Part shown: piece after piece, positions 18,727 through 30,317 of the stretch
Position numbering within the stretch: position 1 is the stretch's first letter
Layout of the letters: every line of letters starts with the position of its first letter
Assembly (NCBI RefSeq): GCF_000934725.1
Contig: NZ_JYNS01000001.1
Coordinates: 124,001 to 188,000, forward strand
Length of the DNA stretch: 64,000 bases
Origin: Methyloterricola oryzae
GTDB lineage: Bacteria > Pseudomonadota > Gammaproteobacteria > Methylococcales > Methylococcaceae
Direction: 5' to 3'
Position numbers and translations under genes: made by a program
Notes under the pieces: model-generated
The model's input: only the letters and a program-made list of their open reading frames with translations
Databases searched by the model: none
What the model was told of the DNA's origin: nothing

Positions 18727-20076
18727 TCACGATAACAGGCGTTCGATGTCCAGAAAAAACGCCAGCGCCATGAGGGACAACAATAGAAATATGCCAACCT
18801 GCTGACAAAACGCCTGCACATTTTCGGACAGCGGGCTGCCCTTCAAAGCCTCGATCAGATAGAACAACAGGTGTCCGCCATCGAGTACCGGAATGGGCAG
18901 GAGATTCAGCACGGCCAGGCTGATACTGACGATGGCCAGAAACTTGAAGAACTGCACCAGGCCCATGCGCGCCGATTGCCCGGCGTATTGTGCAATGCTG
19001 ATGGGACCGCTGAGATTCTCGATGGCCGCCTCGCCTATGACCATGCGCCCCATCATCTTCAGGGTCATCACCGAATATTCGCCGGTGCGCAGGAAAGCGG
19101 CCCCCAAGGCCGGCAAGGCATCCAGCTTGTATTCGGCTTTCATCGCATCCATCACACCCTCGGGCACCTTGACCATGGCGCCGATACGCCCCACCTTGCC
19201 CTGCGGGGAGTCGATGCCCGTCGGCGTGATAGACAGGTTGACGGTCACCCCGTCACGTTCGATGGCAAGGCGCAGCGGCTCGCCGGGGTGCGCGCGCACA
19301 TGCTCCACCCATTGCTGCCAGGTGTCGATGACGGTCCCGTCCACGCTCACCAGTCGGTCGCCGCCGCGCAAACCCGCAGCTTCCGCCGGGCTCCCTGGCT
19401 CGACACGCTCCACCACGGGTTCCAGGAGGGGCTGCCAGGGTTTCATGCCCAGTTGTTCGTACAACTTTTCCGGCTGCTCCGCCAGTTCCGAGGGCACGCG
19501 GAGTTCGCGCTGAATGGAGCGTCCATCGCGATCCTTCACCATGAATCGAACCTTCTCATCGATCAGCATGGCTTCCAGAAAGGCATTCATGGCGAGGTTC
19601 CAGGTCGGCGTCTCGGTATCGCCCACCTGCACGATCTCATCGCCTTCGGTAAAGCCCGCATCCGCTGCCAGGGTCTGCGGCGGCACCGGACCCAACACCG
19701 GCTTAGTGCCGGTTTCCCCGATCATGAACACGGCCCAGTACAGAAGGATGGCCAGAAGGAAATTGAAAACGGGGCCGGCGGCAACGATGATGGACCGCTT
19801 CAGCAGGCTTTGGCGGTTGAACGCATACGGAAGATCGGCTGGATCCACCACTTCCTCGCGCTCGTCCACCATTTTCACATAGCCCCCAAGGGGCAGCACG
19901 CCGATGACGAATTCAGTCTGGTCCGGGGCTTTCTGGTATCGCCACAGGGTTCTGCCGAACCCCAGGGAGAAACGCAGCACCTTGACGCCCAGCTTTCGCG
20001 CGGCGATGAAGTGCCCGTACTCGTGAAAACTGATCAGGACGCCCAACGCAAGCAGGAAATAAAACAATGTATGCAT
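18727..20076 (-). CDS. rseP: Site-2 protease RseP
   Basis: A 449-residue inner-membrane zinc metalloprotease that cuts anti-sigma factor RseA and cleared signal peptides. The HEYGH zinc motif lies in the first membrane helix (residues 18-22). A PDZ region follows (VERVEPGSPAEAAGLRGGDRLVSVDG), and the third metal ligand is in NLLPIPVLDGGH near residue 400. It follows dxr by 27 bases, as in other gammaproteobacteria. The usual next gene, bamA, is missing here and dsbC takes its place. Confidence 0.96.
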   Translation of the reverse strand: MHTLFYFLLALGVLISFHEYGHFIAARKLGVKVLRFSLGFGRTLWRYQKAPDQTEFVIGVLPLGGYVKMVDEREEVVDPADLPYAFNRQSLLKRSIIVAAGPVFNFLLAILLYWAVFMIGETGTKPVLGPVPPQTLAADAGFTEGDEIVQVGDTETPTWNLAMNAFLEAMLIDEKVRFMVKDRDGRSIQRELRVPSELAEQPEKLYEQLGMKPWQPLLEPVVERVEPGSPAEAAGLRGGDRLVSVDGTVIDTWQQWVEHVRAHPGEPLRLAIERDGVTVNLSITPTGIDSPQGKVGRIGAMVKVPEGVMDAMKAEYKLDALPALGAAFLRTGEYSVMTLKMMGRMVIGEAAIENLSGPISIAQYAGQSARMGLVQFFKFLAIVSISLAVLNLLPIPVLDGGHLLFYLIEALKGSPLSENVQAFCQQVGIFLLLSLMALAFFLDIERLLS

Positions 20077-20103
20077 GGCCTGGCAAACCTGGGTAGTGGG
20101 AGA

Positions 20104-21282
20104 TTACATGCGCGCTATGTAAGCCTCGGCGGCCGCGCGGGCCTCGGTGTCGGCCGCCAGGACCCCCTCGATGGAGTCCACTGGACGGGACGGGATGGCT
20201 TCCATGCAGTATTCGTTGATGGCGGGAATCGCCGTGAATGGAATTTTTCCGGCGAGAAAGGCCGCTACCGCCACTTCGTTTCCTGCGTTGAGCACCGCGG
20301 GGGTGATGCCGCCGGCGCGGACCGCCTCGTAGGCCAGCCCCAAGTTCGGGAAGCGCTCGAAATCGGGACTCCGGAAATTCAGTTGTTCGACCGCGAATAA
20401 GTCCAGAGGTTCCGCGCCCGAGTCAAAGCGGTCGGGCCAGGCCAGCGCATGGGCGATGGGAATGCGCATATCCGGGTTGCCCATCTGGGCCAGCACTGTG
20501 CCGTCCACATAATCCACCATGGAATGGATCACGCTCTGCGGATGCACCACTACCTGCACCTGCTCCGGCGCCACATTGAACAGCAGGCAGGCCTCGATCA
20601 CCTCCAGGCCCTTGTTCATCATGGTGGCGGAATCAACGGAAATCTTGCGACCCATCACCCAGTTGGGATGGGCGCAGGCCTCATCCGGCGTCACCTCGTG
20701 CAGTTCGTCGACGCCCTTGTTGAGGAAAGGCCCACCCGAGGCCGTTAGAAGAATGCGCCGCACTTGCGGCGGATTGCGCCCGGCATGGTAACCCGCTGGC
20801 ATGCACTGGAAGATGGCATTATGCTCGCTGTCGATGGGCAGCAACTCGGCGCCGAACTCCACCACCGCCTGCATGAACAAGGGCCCGGACATCACCAGGG
20901 CTTCCTTGTTGGCAAGCAACACGCTCTTGCCGGCACGCGCCGCCGCGAGGGTGGGCAACAACCCCGCCGCGCCGACGATGGCCGCCATGACGCTATCCAC
21001 CTCGGGCAGTGTGGCGACTTCCTCCAGGGCCTTGGCACCGCAAAGCACCTGGATTCCCGACAGGCCCTCGGCAATCAGACGATGGCGGAATTCGGCCGCC
21101 TTCGTTTCATCCAGCAGCACGGTATAGCTTGGGCGGTGCGCCCGGCACTGCTCCAGCAATCGATCCAGGTTGTTGTTGGCCGTAAGCGCCACCACGCGGT
21201 AGGCGCCGGGATGGCGCCCCACCACGTCCAGAGTGGAAACGCCGATAGATCCGGTGGAACCCAGGACGCAGATGCCTTTCAC
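20104..21282 (-). CDS. dxr: 1-deoxy-D-xylulose 5-phosphate reductoisomerase
   Basis: A 392-residue enzyme of the MEP isoprenoid pathway that makes 2-C-methyl-D-erythritol 4-phosphate with NADPH. The NADPH loop [15 protein letters not shown] is at the N-terminus. Metal and substrate residues appear in [25 protein letters not shown] and [27 protein letters not shown]. Its start overlaps the cdsA stop by four bases, giving translational coupling. Confidence 0.97.
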   Translation of the reverse strand: MKGICVLGSTGSIGVSTLDVVGRHPGAYRVVALTANNNLDRLLEQCRAHRPSYTVLLDETKAAEFRHRLIAEGLSGIQVLCGAKALEEVATLPEVDSVMAAIVGAAGLLPTLAAARAGKSVLLANKEALVMSGPLFMQAVVEFGAELLPIDSEHNAIFQCMPAGYHAGRNPPQVRRILLTASGGPFLNKGVDELHEVTPDEACAHPNWVMGRKISVDSATMMNKGLEVIEACLLFNVAPEQVQVVVHPQSVIHSMVDYVDGTVLAQMGNPDMRIPIAHALAWPDRFDSGAEPLDLFAVEQLNFRSPDFERFPNLGLAYEAVRAGGITPAVLNAGNEVAVAAFLAGKIPFTAIPAINEYCMEAIPSRPVDSIEGVLAADTEARAAAEAYIARM

Positions 21283-22094
21283 AGAAAAATCTCCCTCAGG
21301 AACGAACCCAGGTAGAAGACGGACACCGCTGCCAGCAGACTGTCTATCCGGTCAAGGACGCCGCCGTGGCCCGGCAGCAGCGAACCGCTGTCCTTGACTC
21401 CACGGACACGCTTGGCCAGGCTCTCGAACAGGTCACCGATGACGGACACCACGACCGCAAGTACGGAGATGAGTGCAAAATCGGCGATGAGCACTGGATT
21501 CAGGCCCTTGTAAAATCCAACGGCAACGGCAAACAAAGCGGCGGCTACGAGTGCGCCGTACAATCCTTCCACGGTCTTGCCCGGGCTGATCTCCGGCGAC
21601 AGCTTGGTCAGGCCGAAACGCTTGCCGGCAAAATAAGCGGCGACGTCGGCCAGCCACACCAGCAGCAGCAGGTAAAGCACCTGCATGGTGCCAAAGTTGG
21701 CGCGCACCCAGACCAACAGGATCCAGGAAGCGATCAGCACGAAAAGGCCGATGCCGAGCTTGAGGGCCGTAGGGTAGTTCCAGGCCAGGAGCTTGTCAGG
21801 TATGCGCCGCACCAGGATGCTGAACACGAACCACCAGGCCACCACCACCCAGGGCAGCCAGTCGAGGGCGAAATCCCCCCACTGCGGTCCCGTGAACATG
21901 AATGCGCCGCAAGCGGCGACGAACAGCAGGCGGGGAACCGGCGTGGAGAGCCCCGCCAGATCCGCCCACTCCCAGGAGGCAACGGCCACCACGGCGCCCC
22001 ACACCACGGCGAACCAGAAGGCTGGCAGGAAGAGAATGGCTACGATGATCAGCGGAGCCAGGACAAGAGCGGTGATTACGCGGTTACGCAGCAT
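21279..22094 (-). CDS. cdsA: Phosphatidate cytidylyltransferase
   Basis: A 271-residue inner-membrane enzyme with about eight hydrophobic segments that makes CDP-diacylglycerol for phospholipid synthesis. The family signature is complete near the C-terminus: [20 protein letters not shown], then [13 protein letters not shown]. It lies 31 bases downstream of uppS and overlaps dxr, in the conserved order. Confidence 0.96.
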   Translation of the reverse strand: MLRNRVITALVLAPLIIVAILFLPAFWFAVVWGAVVAVASWEWADLAGLSTPVPRLLFVAACGAFMFTGPQWGDFALDWLPWVVVAWWFVFSILVRRIPDKLLAWNYPTALKLGIGLFVLIASWILLVWVRANFGTMQVLYLLLLVWLADVAAYFAGKRFGLTKLSPEISPGKTVEGLYGALVAAALFAVAVGFYKGLNPVLIADFALISVLAVVVSVIGDLFESLAKRVRGVKDSGSLLPGHGGVLDRIDSLLAAVSVFYLGSFLREIFL

Positions 22095-22125
22095 ATGAAT
22101 TTCTTGTTATTGCGGAAGCGGCGCC

Positions 22126-22896
22126 TCAGCGCCCTCCCTGGTTCACGGAAAGCATTTCCACCTGATCCCCGGTATAGCCGAAACGACGCTGACGGCTGGC
22201 ATAGTCGCGGATGGCGGCTTCCAGTTCCTGCTCGTCGAAATCGGGCCACAGGGCAGCGCTGAAATACAGTTCGGTGTAGGCCATCTGCCACAGCAGAAAA
22301 TTACTGATCCGCTGTTCACCGCCGGTGCGGATGAACAGGTCGGGCTCCGGCAGACCGGCAAGGCTGGTGCGGCTGTCGAACAGTTCGGCATCGATCTGCG
22401 AAGGCTGCAGCGCCCCTGCGGCGACTTGCTCAGCCAGGCTTCGCGCCGCCTGGACGATATCCCAGCGCCCCCCATAATTGGCGGCAATATTGAGGCAAAG
22501 ACCCTGGTTGGCCTCTGTCATGCGTTCGGCCGCAGCGATGCGGGCCTGCAGTTCGGCGGAAAACGCCGAGCGGTCGCCGATAACGCGCAGCCGCACGTTG
22601 TTCTGATGCAGCTTGTCGGTCTCCTTCTCCAGGGTAGTCAGGAATAGTTCCATTAGCACCGACACTTCCTGGGCCGGCCGGCGCCAATTTTCGCTGCTGA
22701 ATGCGAACAGGGTCAGGGCCGCAACCCCCTTTTTGGCGCAGTACTCAACCGCCTTGCGCACCGAGCCGACGCCGGCGCGATGGCCTGCGGTCCTGGGCAG
22801 AAAGCGCTGCTTGGCCCAGCGCCCATTGCCGTCCATGATGATCGCGATATGCCGCGGTATGCGCTCGTCGCTGGACTCTGTATTGTCGATTTCCAC
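22126..22896 (-). CDS. uppS: Undecaprenyl diphosphate synthase
   Basis: A 256-residue cis-prenyltransferase that builds the lipid carrier for peptidoglycan synthesis. The catalytic region IAIIMDGNGRWAKQR is near the start, and the C-terminal signature DLFIRTGGEQRISNFLLWQMAYTE is present apart from small variation. It sits between frr and cdsA. Confidence 0.97.
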   Translation of the reverse strand: MEIDNTESSDERIPRHIAIIMDGNGRWAKQRFLPRTAGHRAGVGSVRKAVEYCAKKGVAALTLFAFSSENWRRPAQEVSVLMELFLTTLEKETDKLHQNNVRLRVIGDRSAFSAELQARIAAAERMTEANQGLCLNIAANYGGRWDIVQAARSLAEQVAAGALQPSQIDAELFDSRTSLAGLPEPDLFIRTGGEQRISNFLLWQMAYTELYFSAALWPDFDEQELEAAIRDYASRQRRFGYTGDQVEMLSVNQGGR

Positions 22897-22954
22897 TACT
22901 TGGTTTCCGTCTTAAGGGAAGCTAACTGCACCGGTAGCACGGGGGTCGCCGGTC

Positions 22955-23512
22955 TCAGATGGCCATCAGGTCGGCTTCCTTCTCCGTCAGCAGCCCTTCG
23001 ATTTCCTTGATGTATTGGTCCGTCAGCTTCTGTATCTGGTCCCCGCTGCGCTTCTCCTCGTCCTCCGAAATCTGCTTGTCCTTGAGGGCCGCCTTCAGTT
23101 CATTGTTGGCGTCGCGGCGGATATTGCGGATCGCCACGCGGCCATTTTCCGCCTCGGCGCGCACGACCTTGATCAGGTCCTTGCGCCGCTGCTCGGTCAG
23201 GGGGGGCAGTGGCACCCGGATCACGGGGCCATTGGTGGCGGGGTTCAGACCCAGATCGGACGCGAGGATGGCCTTCTCGATCACCGGAATCATCGCCCGC
23301 TCCCAGGGAGTGATGGAGAGCGTACGGGCATCCTCCACCGCAACATTGGCGGCCTGGGACAGGGGCACTTCGTTGCCGTAGTAATTGACGCTGACATGTT
23401 CCAGCAGGCTGGGGTGCGCCCGGCCCGTGCGGATCTTGGAAAACTCGTGCTTGAGCGCTTCGATGCTCTTCTTCATGCGCTCGCTGGTCCGTTTTTGTAT
23501 GTCGTCGATCAT
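22955..23512 (-). CDS. frr: Ribosome recycling factor
   Basis: A 185-residue factor that splits post-termination ribosomes with EF-G. The sequence is typical throughout, with a three-helix bundle and the conserved [14 protein letters not shown] and ISDEDE-like hinge ([23 protein letters not shown]). It follows pyrH by 69 bases. Confidence 0.97.
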   Translation of the reverse strand: MIDDIQKRTSERMKKSIEALKHEFSKIRTGRAHPSLLEHVSVNYYGNEVPLSQAANVAVEDARTLSITPWERAMIPVIEKAILASDLGLNPATNGPVIRVPLPPLTEQRRKDLIKVVRAEAENGRVAIRNIRRDANNELKAALKDKQISEDEEKRSGDQIQKLTDQYIKEIEGLLTEKEADLMAI

Positions 23513-23581
23513 CGCTATGTTCCGATTTCAGTCAAATTCTCGGGAGGGCTTCGCCTGCCCAACCGCGGAGCCGCCCTCGCC

Positions 23582-24310
<729 letters not shown>

Positions 24311-24410
24311 TCTGTTCCTTCTCTGGATTGCTGCAAATGCGGGCCTGCGGCATGGCGCGCTGCCATGCCACCGGCCCGGGGTATCAGGAGGCGGGTAGGC
24401 CCCAGGCCGA

Positions 24411-25295
24411 TCAGGAAGCGCGCACCTGCGCCATGACTTCCTCGGCGAAGTTGCTCTCCTCCTTCTCGATGCCCTCACCCACCTCGAAGCGGATGAAGCG
24501 CAGCACGCTGGCGCCTTTGCCCTTGAGCAGGGCGCCTACCGTCTGATCCGGATCCTTGACGAAAGGCTGACCGACCAGGGTCACCTCGCCCAGGAACTTC
24601 TTGATGCGGCCCTCAACCATCTTCTCGATGATATTGGCCGGCTTGCCGCTGGCTTCAGCTTGGGCGGAGAAGATTTCCCGCTCCTTGGCGACACTCTCGG
24701 CGGGCACGCCGGCCTCGTCGACGCAGACCGGCCGGCTCGCGGCCACGTGCATGGCAATATCCTTGCCGAGAGCGGCATCGCCGCCCGACAGTTCCACCAA
24801 CACGCCAATGCGGGTGCCGTGCAGATAGCTCGCGGTAATGCCGGAATCTGAGGCGAAGCGCTCGAAACGGCGCACATTGATGTTCTCGCCCAATTTCGCG
24901 ATCAGTTCCTTGCGGCGCTCATCGAAGCTGATGCCGGCGCTGGGCAGCACGGTACCCAGAAGCTCATCAACCGACGCCACGGACGAATCCAGCACGCCGG
25001 CCGCCACATCGTTGGCGTAGGCGATGAAGTCGTCGTTCTTGGCCACGAAATCGGTCTCGCAGTTGACCTCCACCATGGCGGCACGCTTGCCATCGGCGCT
25101 GCTCTTCACGCAGAGGCAGCCCTCGGCAGCCGTGCGGCTGGACTTCTTGTCGGCCTTGGCCAGACCCGCCTTGCGCATGATCTCGATGGCGGCTTCCAGG
25201 TCGCCGCTGGCCTCCACCAGGGCCTTCTTGCATTCCATCATGCCGGAGCCGGTCCGCTCACGCAGCTCCTTCACCATCGATGCTGAAATGTTCAT
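24411..25295 (-). CDS. tsf: Elongation factor Ts
   Basis: A 294-residue guanine nucleotide exchange factor for EF-Tu. The UBA-like start ([31 protein letters not shown]) and the core [15 protein letters not shown] with [13 protein letters not shown] are clear. ATG at 25295 is preferred over TTG one codon earlier. A hairpin in the gap to rpsB probably lowers read-through into this gene. Confidence 0.97.
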   Translation of the reverse strand: MNISASMVKELRERTGSGMMECKKALVEASGDLEAAIEIMRKAGLAKADKKSSRTAAEGCLCVKSSADGKRAAMVEVNCETDFVAKNDDFIAYANDVAAGVLDSSVASVDELLGTVLPSAGISFDERRKELIAKLGENINVRRFERFASDSGITASYLHGTRIGVLVELSGGDAALGKDIAMHVAASRPVCVDEAGVPAESVAKEREIFSAQAEASGKPANIIEKMVEGRIKKFLGEVTLVGQPFVKDPDQTVGALLKGKGASVLRFIRFEVGEGIEKEESNFAEEVMAQVRAS

Positions 25296-25330
25296 CAAAT
25301 ACCTCTTAGATTAACTGGTTGATTCTTATG

Positions 25331-25355
25331 AAAACGCCCCCGAAAGGAGGCGTTT
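25331..25355 (-). terminator. Attenuator-like hairpin between rpsB and tsf
   Basis: On the minus strand AAACGCC and GGCGTTT arms (25355-25349 with 25338-25332) close a ten-base loop and are followed by a short T run. It lies between rpsB and tsf, where E. coli also has a partial terminator. Confidence 0.5.
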
Positions 25356-25402
25356 CCGAGTTCCTCTGGAGAATCGGGTTCGCAGCCTTACCGGCGGCTC
25401 CC

Positions 25403-26188
25403 TTACTCGCTCAGTCCGGCGGCAGCTTCCGCCTCGACGACCGGCGCAGCGGCGCTGGCGTCCATCTCCACGAATTCGTCTTCACCGCCGGCAGCGAAGT
25501 TCACGCCATTGGCCTTACCCTGCAGGATGGACGCGGCAGCACTCTGTGCATACAGTTGCACGGCGCGGATCGAGTCATCGTTGCCCGGGATGATGTAGTC
25601 GATGCCAGCCGGGTTGTTGTTGGTATCGACGATACCAACCACGGGGATACCCAGCTTCTTCGCCTCGCAGATGGCATTCTTCTCGTAGCCCACGTCCATT
25701 ACAAACAGCACGTCGGGCAGACGATCCATATCGCGGATGCCGCCCATGCTCTGGGTCAGCTTGTCCAACTCGCGCATCATGCCCAGGGCTTCCTTCTTGC
25801 TGAAGCGGTGCAGGCGGCCATCATCACGCATGGCTTCAAGCTCCTTCATACGCGACACGGACTGCTTGATGGTCTTGAAATTGGTCAACATGCCGCCCAA
25901 CCAGCGATAATTGACGTAGGGCATGCCGCAGCGGCTCGCTTCCTCTTCAATGACCTTGCGGGTGGTTTTCTTGGTGCCTACAAACAGAATTCGGCCGCGG
26001 TTCGCGGCGGTTTCTTCGAGGTATTTCATCGCCTCGTTGAACAGGGGCAGCGTCTTTTCCAGATTGATGATGTGGATGTTGCTGCGGGCGCCGAAAATGA
26101 AAGGCGCCATCTTGGGATTCCAATACCGCGTCTGATGACCGAAATGAACACCGGCTTCGAGCATCTGACGCATGGTTACGGTCGACAT
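25403..26188 (-). CDS. rpsB: 30S ribosomal protein S2
   Basis: A 261-residue ribosomal protein. It begins [22 protein letters not shown], with [23 protein letters not shown] and [32 protein letters not shown] later. An AGGAG box lies eight bases upstream of the ATG at 26188. An in-frame extension continues to 27205 through the promoter and across the opposite-strand map gene, and is rejected. The C-terminal tail is acidic and alanine-rich, a normal feature. Confidence 0.97.
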   Translation of the reverse strand: MSTVTMRQMLEAGVHFGHQTRYWNPKMAPFIFGARSNIHIINLEKTLPLFNEAMKYLEETAANRGRILFVGTKKTTRKVIEEEASRCGMPYVNYRWLGGMLTNFKTIKQSVSRMKELEAMRDDGRLHRFSKKEALGMMRELDKLTQSMGGIRDMDRLPDVLFVMDVGYEKNAICEAKKLGIPVVGIVDTNNNPAGIDYIIPGNDDSIRAVQLYAQSAAASILQGKANGVNFAAGGEDEFVEMDASAAAPVVEAEAAAGLSE

Positions 26189-26202
26189 TGAAAAACTCCT
26201 GA

Positions 26203-26230
26203 TGTAAAAAAGGCCGCGAACAAAAGCCGG
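26203..26230 (-). promoter_or_regulatory. Hairpin plus T run in the rpsB leader
   Basis: On the minus strand GGCCG...CGGCC closes an 11-base loop and is followed by six T residues, just before the rpsB ribosome site. It looks like an attenuator or part of an S2 autoregulatory leader. Known gammaproteobacterial rpsB leaders are structured, but I cannot confirm that this is the same motif. Confidence 0.4.
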
Positions 26231-26338
26231 CCGGGGGGTTAAGCCTCCACCCATCCCACCCGGCGACCAGGCACTTGGTGCACTGGCACCCCGCAGGGCG
26301 TGACGATGAGTGTGTGTGGTTGCCAAAACAAGCCATGC

Positions 26339-26367
26339 TTTATACCATAAAGCGGATTCATCAACAA
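26339..26367 (-). promoter_or_regulatory. Promoter of rpsB operon
   Basis: On the minus strand TTGTTG (26367-26362), a 17-base spacer and TATAAA (26344-26339) preceded by TGG form a strong housekeeping promoter with an extended -10. The predicted transcript has a leader of about 140 bases. On the opposite strand TTGCCA (26320-26325) and TATACC (26341-26346) may serve map, so the two promoters would overlap. Confidence 0.7.
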
Positions 26368-26434
26368 TCCACGCGGCATCCATCAACCGCCCGAGGCGTC
26401 CGTCGCACACCCTCATCATCTCCCCTGGCCGCGC

Positions 26435-27229
26435 ATGAGCATCATCCTGAAAACACCCGCCGAAATCGAAAAAATGCGCGTGGCTGGCCGCCTTGCCGCC
26501 GAAGTGCTGGAAATGATCGAACCCTACGTGGTGCCTGGCGTCACCACCGAGGAATTGGATCGCATCTGCCACGACTACATCGTAAATACGCAGCAGGCAA
26601 TTCCGGCCCCGCTGAACTACAAGGGCTTTCCGAAATCCATCTGCACATCGGTCAACCACCAGGTTTGCCATGGCATTCCCGGACCGAAGAAGCTCAAGAA
26701 CGGGGACATCGTCAACATCGATATCACCGTGATCAAGGACGGCTATCACGGCGACACCAGCAAGATGTTCCTGGTCGGGGAAGCCGCCATACGCGCCAAG
26801 CGTCTGGTCCGATTGACCCAGGAATGCATGTATCTGGGTATCCGCCAGGTACGCCCGGGCGCGCACCTCGGCGACATCGGACACGCCATCCAGAAGCACG
26901 CGGAAAGCCACGGCTGCTCGGTCGTGCAGGAGTTCTGCGGGCATGGGATCGGGCGCGGCTTCCACGAGGAACCTCAGGTGCTGCACTACGGAAAGCCGGG
27001 CGAGGGCGCCCGCTTGCAGGCAGGGATGATCTTTACCGTGGAGCCCATGATCAACCTGGGCAAGCGCTACGTTAAGATATTGCCCGACGGATGGACCGCC
27101 GTGACTAAGGACCACAGCCTGTCGGCCCAGTGGGAGCACACGGTGCTGGTGACATCGGACGGTTACGAGATCCTGACCCTCAGGCAAGAAGAAGCCATTG
27201 AACAACCCAGCCTTCGAGTCGCGAACTGA
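26435..27229 (+). CDS. map: Methionine aminopeptidase, type I
   Basis: A 264-residue enzyme that removes the initiator methionine. The five metal ligands can be traced: Asp in [15 protein letters not shown] (two), His in [13 protein letters not shown], Glu in FTVEPM, and Glu in [11 protein letters not shown]. It is divergent from rpsB, the classic arrangement. The start of glnD lies inside its 3' end. Confidence 0.97.
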   Translation: MSIILKTPAEIEKMRVAGRLAAEVLEMIEPYVVPGVTTEELDRICHDYIVNTQQAIPAPLNYKGFPKSICTSVNHQVCHGIPGPKKLKNGDIVNIDITVIKDGYHGDTSKMFLVGEAAIRAKRLVRLTQECMYLGIRQVRPGAHLGDIGHAIQKHAESHGCSVVQEFCGHGIGRGFHEEPQVLHYGKPGEGARLQAGMIFTVEPMINLGKRYVKILPDGWTAVTKDHSLSAQWEHTVLVTSDGYEILTLRQEEAIEQPSLRVAN

Positions 27230-29855
27230 ATCCGGCGCTGTCTGCGACTACCGCGACGAAAGGCGCTGCAAGACACTCATTCAGGCCAACAACGCCGAAT
27301 TGGCGCGCCAATTTCGCGCGGGAACGTCCATCGCCCGCCTGATCAGGGCGCGCGCCGACTTCATGGACGGGCTACTGCTCGCCGCCTGGAGTCAACAACT
27401 GGGGGAGTTAGCCGAAGGGCTGAGCTTGATCGCCGTCGGCGGTTACGGCCGGCAGGAACTCCACCTGCATTCGGATATCGACCTGCTGGTGCTGTTGCCG
27501 GAGGAGGACGGCGAGTCGATAGCCGAACCCGACTACCAGCCTCGCTTGGCTGAATTCTTCAGGTTCCTATGGGACATCGGCCTGAAGCTGGGACAGGCGG
27601 CCCGCACCATCGCCAGCTGCGTCGAACTGGCACGCGCCGACCAGACCGTGATGACCAACCTGCTGGAAGCTAGGCTTCTGCACGGTTCCGAGCCGCTCTT
27701 CAACACCCTGCTCGCGCGTCTGGGCCCGGAGCACCTGTGGCCATCGCCCGCCTTTTTCGAAGCGAAGATGGCGGAGCAGCAGGCACGCTACGCCAAATAC
27801 CACGATACCGCCTACAACCTGGAACCCAATATCAAGGAAGGGCCCGGCGGGCTGCGCGACATCCAGATCATCGGCTGGATCATCAAGCGCCATTACAATT
27901 CCCGTGACCTGCGCGACCTGATCGTCCACGGTTGGCTCACTGCGGCAGAATTCGATGAACTGCTAGAGGCGCAGAATTTCCTCTGGCAAGTCCGCTTTGC
28001 CTTGCACGCCCTGACCGGACGCAGCGAGGACAGACTGCTTTTCGACTACCAGAAGGATCTGGCCCGACAGTTCGGCCATAACGACGCCGACATCAATGAG
28101 GCCGTCGAGCACTTCATGCAGCGCTATTTCCGCACCGTCGTGGGCCTGGAACGGCTCAACGAAATGGTGCTGCAATTGTTCAAGGAAGTCATTCTGCACA
28201 ACCAGGACGAATCCTTGATGTTGCCCATCAACACGTGCTTCCAGGCCGTCAATCACTACATCGAGGCCCTGCACCCGCGCGTTTTCGCCGAGAACCCGCT
28301 GGCGCTATTGGAAATCTTCCTGATCCTGCAACAAAACTCCGACCTTCAGGGCATCCGCGCCTCCACCATACGCCTCATTCGCCAGCACCTCTATCTGATC
28401 GATGAGGATTTCCGCAGGAACCCGGATGCCTGCAAGCTGTTCATGGAAATCCTGCGGCAGCCGGGCGGCATCACCCACCAACTGCGCCGCATGAACCGTT
28501 ACGGCCTCCTGGCCGCCTACCTGCCCGCCTTCGGCAACGTGGTGGGCCGGATGCAATACGATCTGTTCCACGTCTACACGGTGGACGAACACACCCTGTT
28601 CGTGATTCGCAACCTCCGGCGCTTCGCCCTGGAGCGGCACCGCTCGGAAAACCCGCACTGCTACGAGATATTCCAACTCATCGAGCGCCCGGAGATTCTG
28701 TATATCGCGGCACTCTTCCATGACATCGCCAAGGGCGGCGGTGGCGACCATTCGCTGCTGGGGGAAGGCATCGCGGGCGACTTCTGCCGCCGCCACAACA
28801 TCTCCGAGGACGATACGCGCCTGGTGCAGTGGCTGGTGCGCCACCATCTGCTCATGTCCATGACGGCCCAGCGCAAGGACATCAACGACCCGGAGGTGAT
28901 CCGGGAGTTCGCCACCGTCGTGGGCGACCCGACCCACCTCAATCACTTGTATTTATTGACCGTCGCCGACATCCGCGCAACCAACCCCAACCTGTGGAAC
29001 TCGTGGAAAGGGGCCTTGCTTCGTGAACTGTTCACCGCGACGCGCTGGGCATTCCGGCGCGGCCTGGAAAATCCGCCGGATCTGGCCGAGAAGATACGGG
29101 CCTCGCGCGAGGAGTCGCGCGCCTTGCTGCACCGACTGGGATTGCGGGAATCATCTGTCAACCAGGTCTGGAGGACTTTCGTCGATGACTATTTCCTCCG
29201 CTACCTGCCGGATGAAATCGCCTGGCATACCATCGCCATTGCCTCGACACCGGAACAGGATTTGCCGCTGGTCCTGCTGCGCCCGGTCAGCCAGCGGGGC
29301 AGCGCAGAAGTCTTCCTATACGCGCAGGATCAGGATTTCATCTTTTCCCACAGCACCGCCGTCCTCGACCAACTGGGCCTCACCATCTTCGACGCCAAGG
29401 TGATCACCACCGGAAACGGCTTCGTGCTCAGCAGCTATCATGTGCTCGAACAGTCGGGCGCTCCCATCCGCGACCAGCACCGCCAGGTGCAGATCTGCTC
29501 CAAACTGCGCGAGTGTCTGCTGCATCCCACCGAGGAACCGATTGCGGTGCAGCGCCGCGAACCCCGTGTGATCAAGCACTTCACGGTTCCGACCCAGGTC
29601 TATTTCCACGAGGATCCGCACAACCGCCATACCATCATCGAGTTGATCGCGACCGACCGCCCCGGCCTTTTATCAAAGGTCGGACAGGCTTTCGACAGGT
29701 CACACATCCGATTGCGCAATGCCAAGATTTCCACCATCGGCAGCCGCGCGGAAGATATCTTCTACATCACCGACGAGAACGACCTGCCACTGACGGATGA
29801 CGCGCGCAAGAAGCAGTTGTGCCAGAACCTCATCCAATTGGTTGGAGAAAACTGA
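27198..29855 (+). CDS. glnD: PII uridylyltransferase/uridylyl-removing enzyme
   Basis: An 885-residue nitrogen sensor that uridylylates PII proteins when glutamine is low and reverses this when it is high. It has the nucleotidyltransferase motif [19 protein letters not shown] near residue 78, a PII-uridylyltransferase linker, an HD domain around residue 507 ([15 protein letters not shown]) for de-uridylylation, and two C-terminal ACT domains, the last starting [16 protein letters not shown]. The TTG at 27198 overlaps map by 32 bases and is needed to keep the conserved N-terminal helix. Confidence 0.95.
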   Translation: MNNPAFESRTESGAVCDYRDERRCKTLIQANNAELARQFRAGTSIARLIRARADFMDGLLLAAWSQQLGELAEGLSLIAVGGYGRQELHLHSDIDLLVLLPEEDGESIAEPDYQPRLAEFFRFLWDIGLKLGQAARTIASCVELARADQTVMTNLLEARLLHGSEPLFNTLLARLGPEHLWPSPAFFEAKMAEQQARYAKYHDTAYNLEPNIKEGPGGLRDIQIIGWIIKRHYNSRDLRDLIVHGWLTAAEFDELLEAQNFLWQVRFALHALTGRSEDRLLFDYQKDLARQFGHNDADINEAVEHFMQRYFRTVVGLERLNEMVLQLFKEVILHNQDESLMLPINTCFQAVNHYIEALHPRVFAENPLALLEIFLILQQNSDLQGIRASTIRLIRQHLYLIDEDFRRNPDACKLFMEILRQPGGITHQLRRMNRYGLLAAYLPAFGNVVGRMQYDLFHVYTVDEHTLFVIRNLRRFALERHRSENPHCYEIFQLIERPEILYIAALFHDIAKGGGGDHSLLGEGIAGDFCRRHNISEDDTRLVQWLVRHHLLMSMTAQRKDINDPEVIREFATVVGDPTHLNHLYLLTVADIRATNPNLWNSWKGALLRELFTATRWAFRRGLENPPDLAEKIRASREESRALLHRLGLRESSVNQVWRTFVDDYFLRYLPDEIAWHTIAIASTPEQDLPLVLLRPVSQRGSAEVFLYAQDQDFIFSHSTAVLDQLGLTIFDAKVITTGNGFVLSSYHVLEQSGAPIRDQHRQVQICSKLRECLLHPTEEPIAVQRREPRVIKHFTVPTQVYFHEDPHNRHTIIELIATDRPGLLSKVGQAFDRSHIRLRNAKISTIGSRAEDIFYITDENDLPLTDDARKKQLCQNLIQLVGEN

Positions 29856-29956
29856 GCGCGCGGGTTTTCAGCTCAGACAAGGGTTGCGGCCGGGCGATCC
29901 GTGCTATTCTTGGCCTGCAGGCCCGCGAGTGACAGTCAAGCGGCAGGAGAGCAGCC

Positions 29957-30268
29957 ATGAGCAACGTGAGTCCTATTTTGCAGGAGTGGTACCAGGATCT
30001 GGCGAGCGGCAGGACTTTCCGTATCGTCGCCCTGGACGAGGACAACGATTCCATCGAGGTTCAGTACTACAACGGCGATATCGGGGAATTCGACTTCGCT
30101 TCGTGGGAAGACTCGGTCTTTACACCGATTGAGGCGCCCGAGGACTGGAGCGCTCCCTACGACGACCTGGAAGTGGATGACCTCGGCTACTCTGACCCCG
30201 ACTTGCATGGTCGGGACTCCCAGGACATCACCCTCGACGACTTGCTGGACGGTCAAGACGAATACTGA
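29957..30268 (+). CDS. Small acidic protein, possibly DUF6763
   Basis: A 103-residue, strongly acidic protein (many Asp/Glu, ends DDLLDGQDEY) with an AGGAG-type ribosome site. The N-terminal half (WYQDLASGRTFRIVALDEDNDSIEVQYYNGDIGEF) looks like a small all-beta domain. The C-terminal half is a disordered acid tail. It resembles an uncharacterised gammaproteobacterial family that I recall as DUF6763; function unknown. It follows glnD by about 100 bases. Confidence 0.7.
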   Translation: MSNVSPILQEWYQDLASGRTFRIVALDEDNDSIEVQYYNGDIGEFDFASWEDSVFTPIEAPEDWSAPYDDLEVDDLGYSDPDLHGRDSQDITLDDLLDGQDEY

Positions 30269-30317
30269 GGCGACGAGCACACAGTCTCCGAGGCAGCCAC
30301 TGGCACTCTCAGGAGCG

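Noticed and set aside
26189-27205. Long in-frame N-terminal extension of ribosomal protein S2
   Set aside because: It would cover the promoter, the leader and most of the opposite-strand map gene. S2 proteins start at the position with the AGGAG box.
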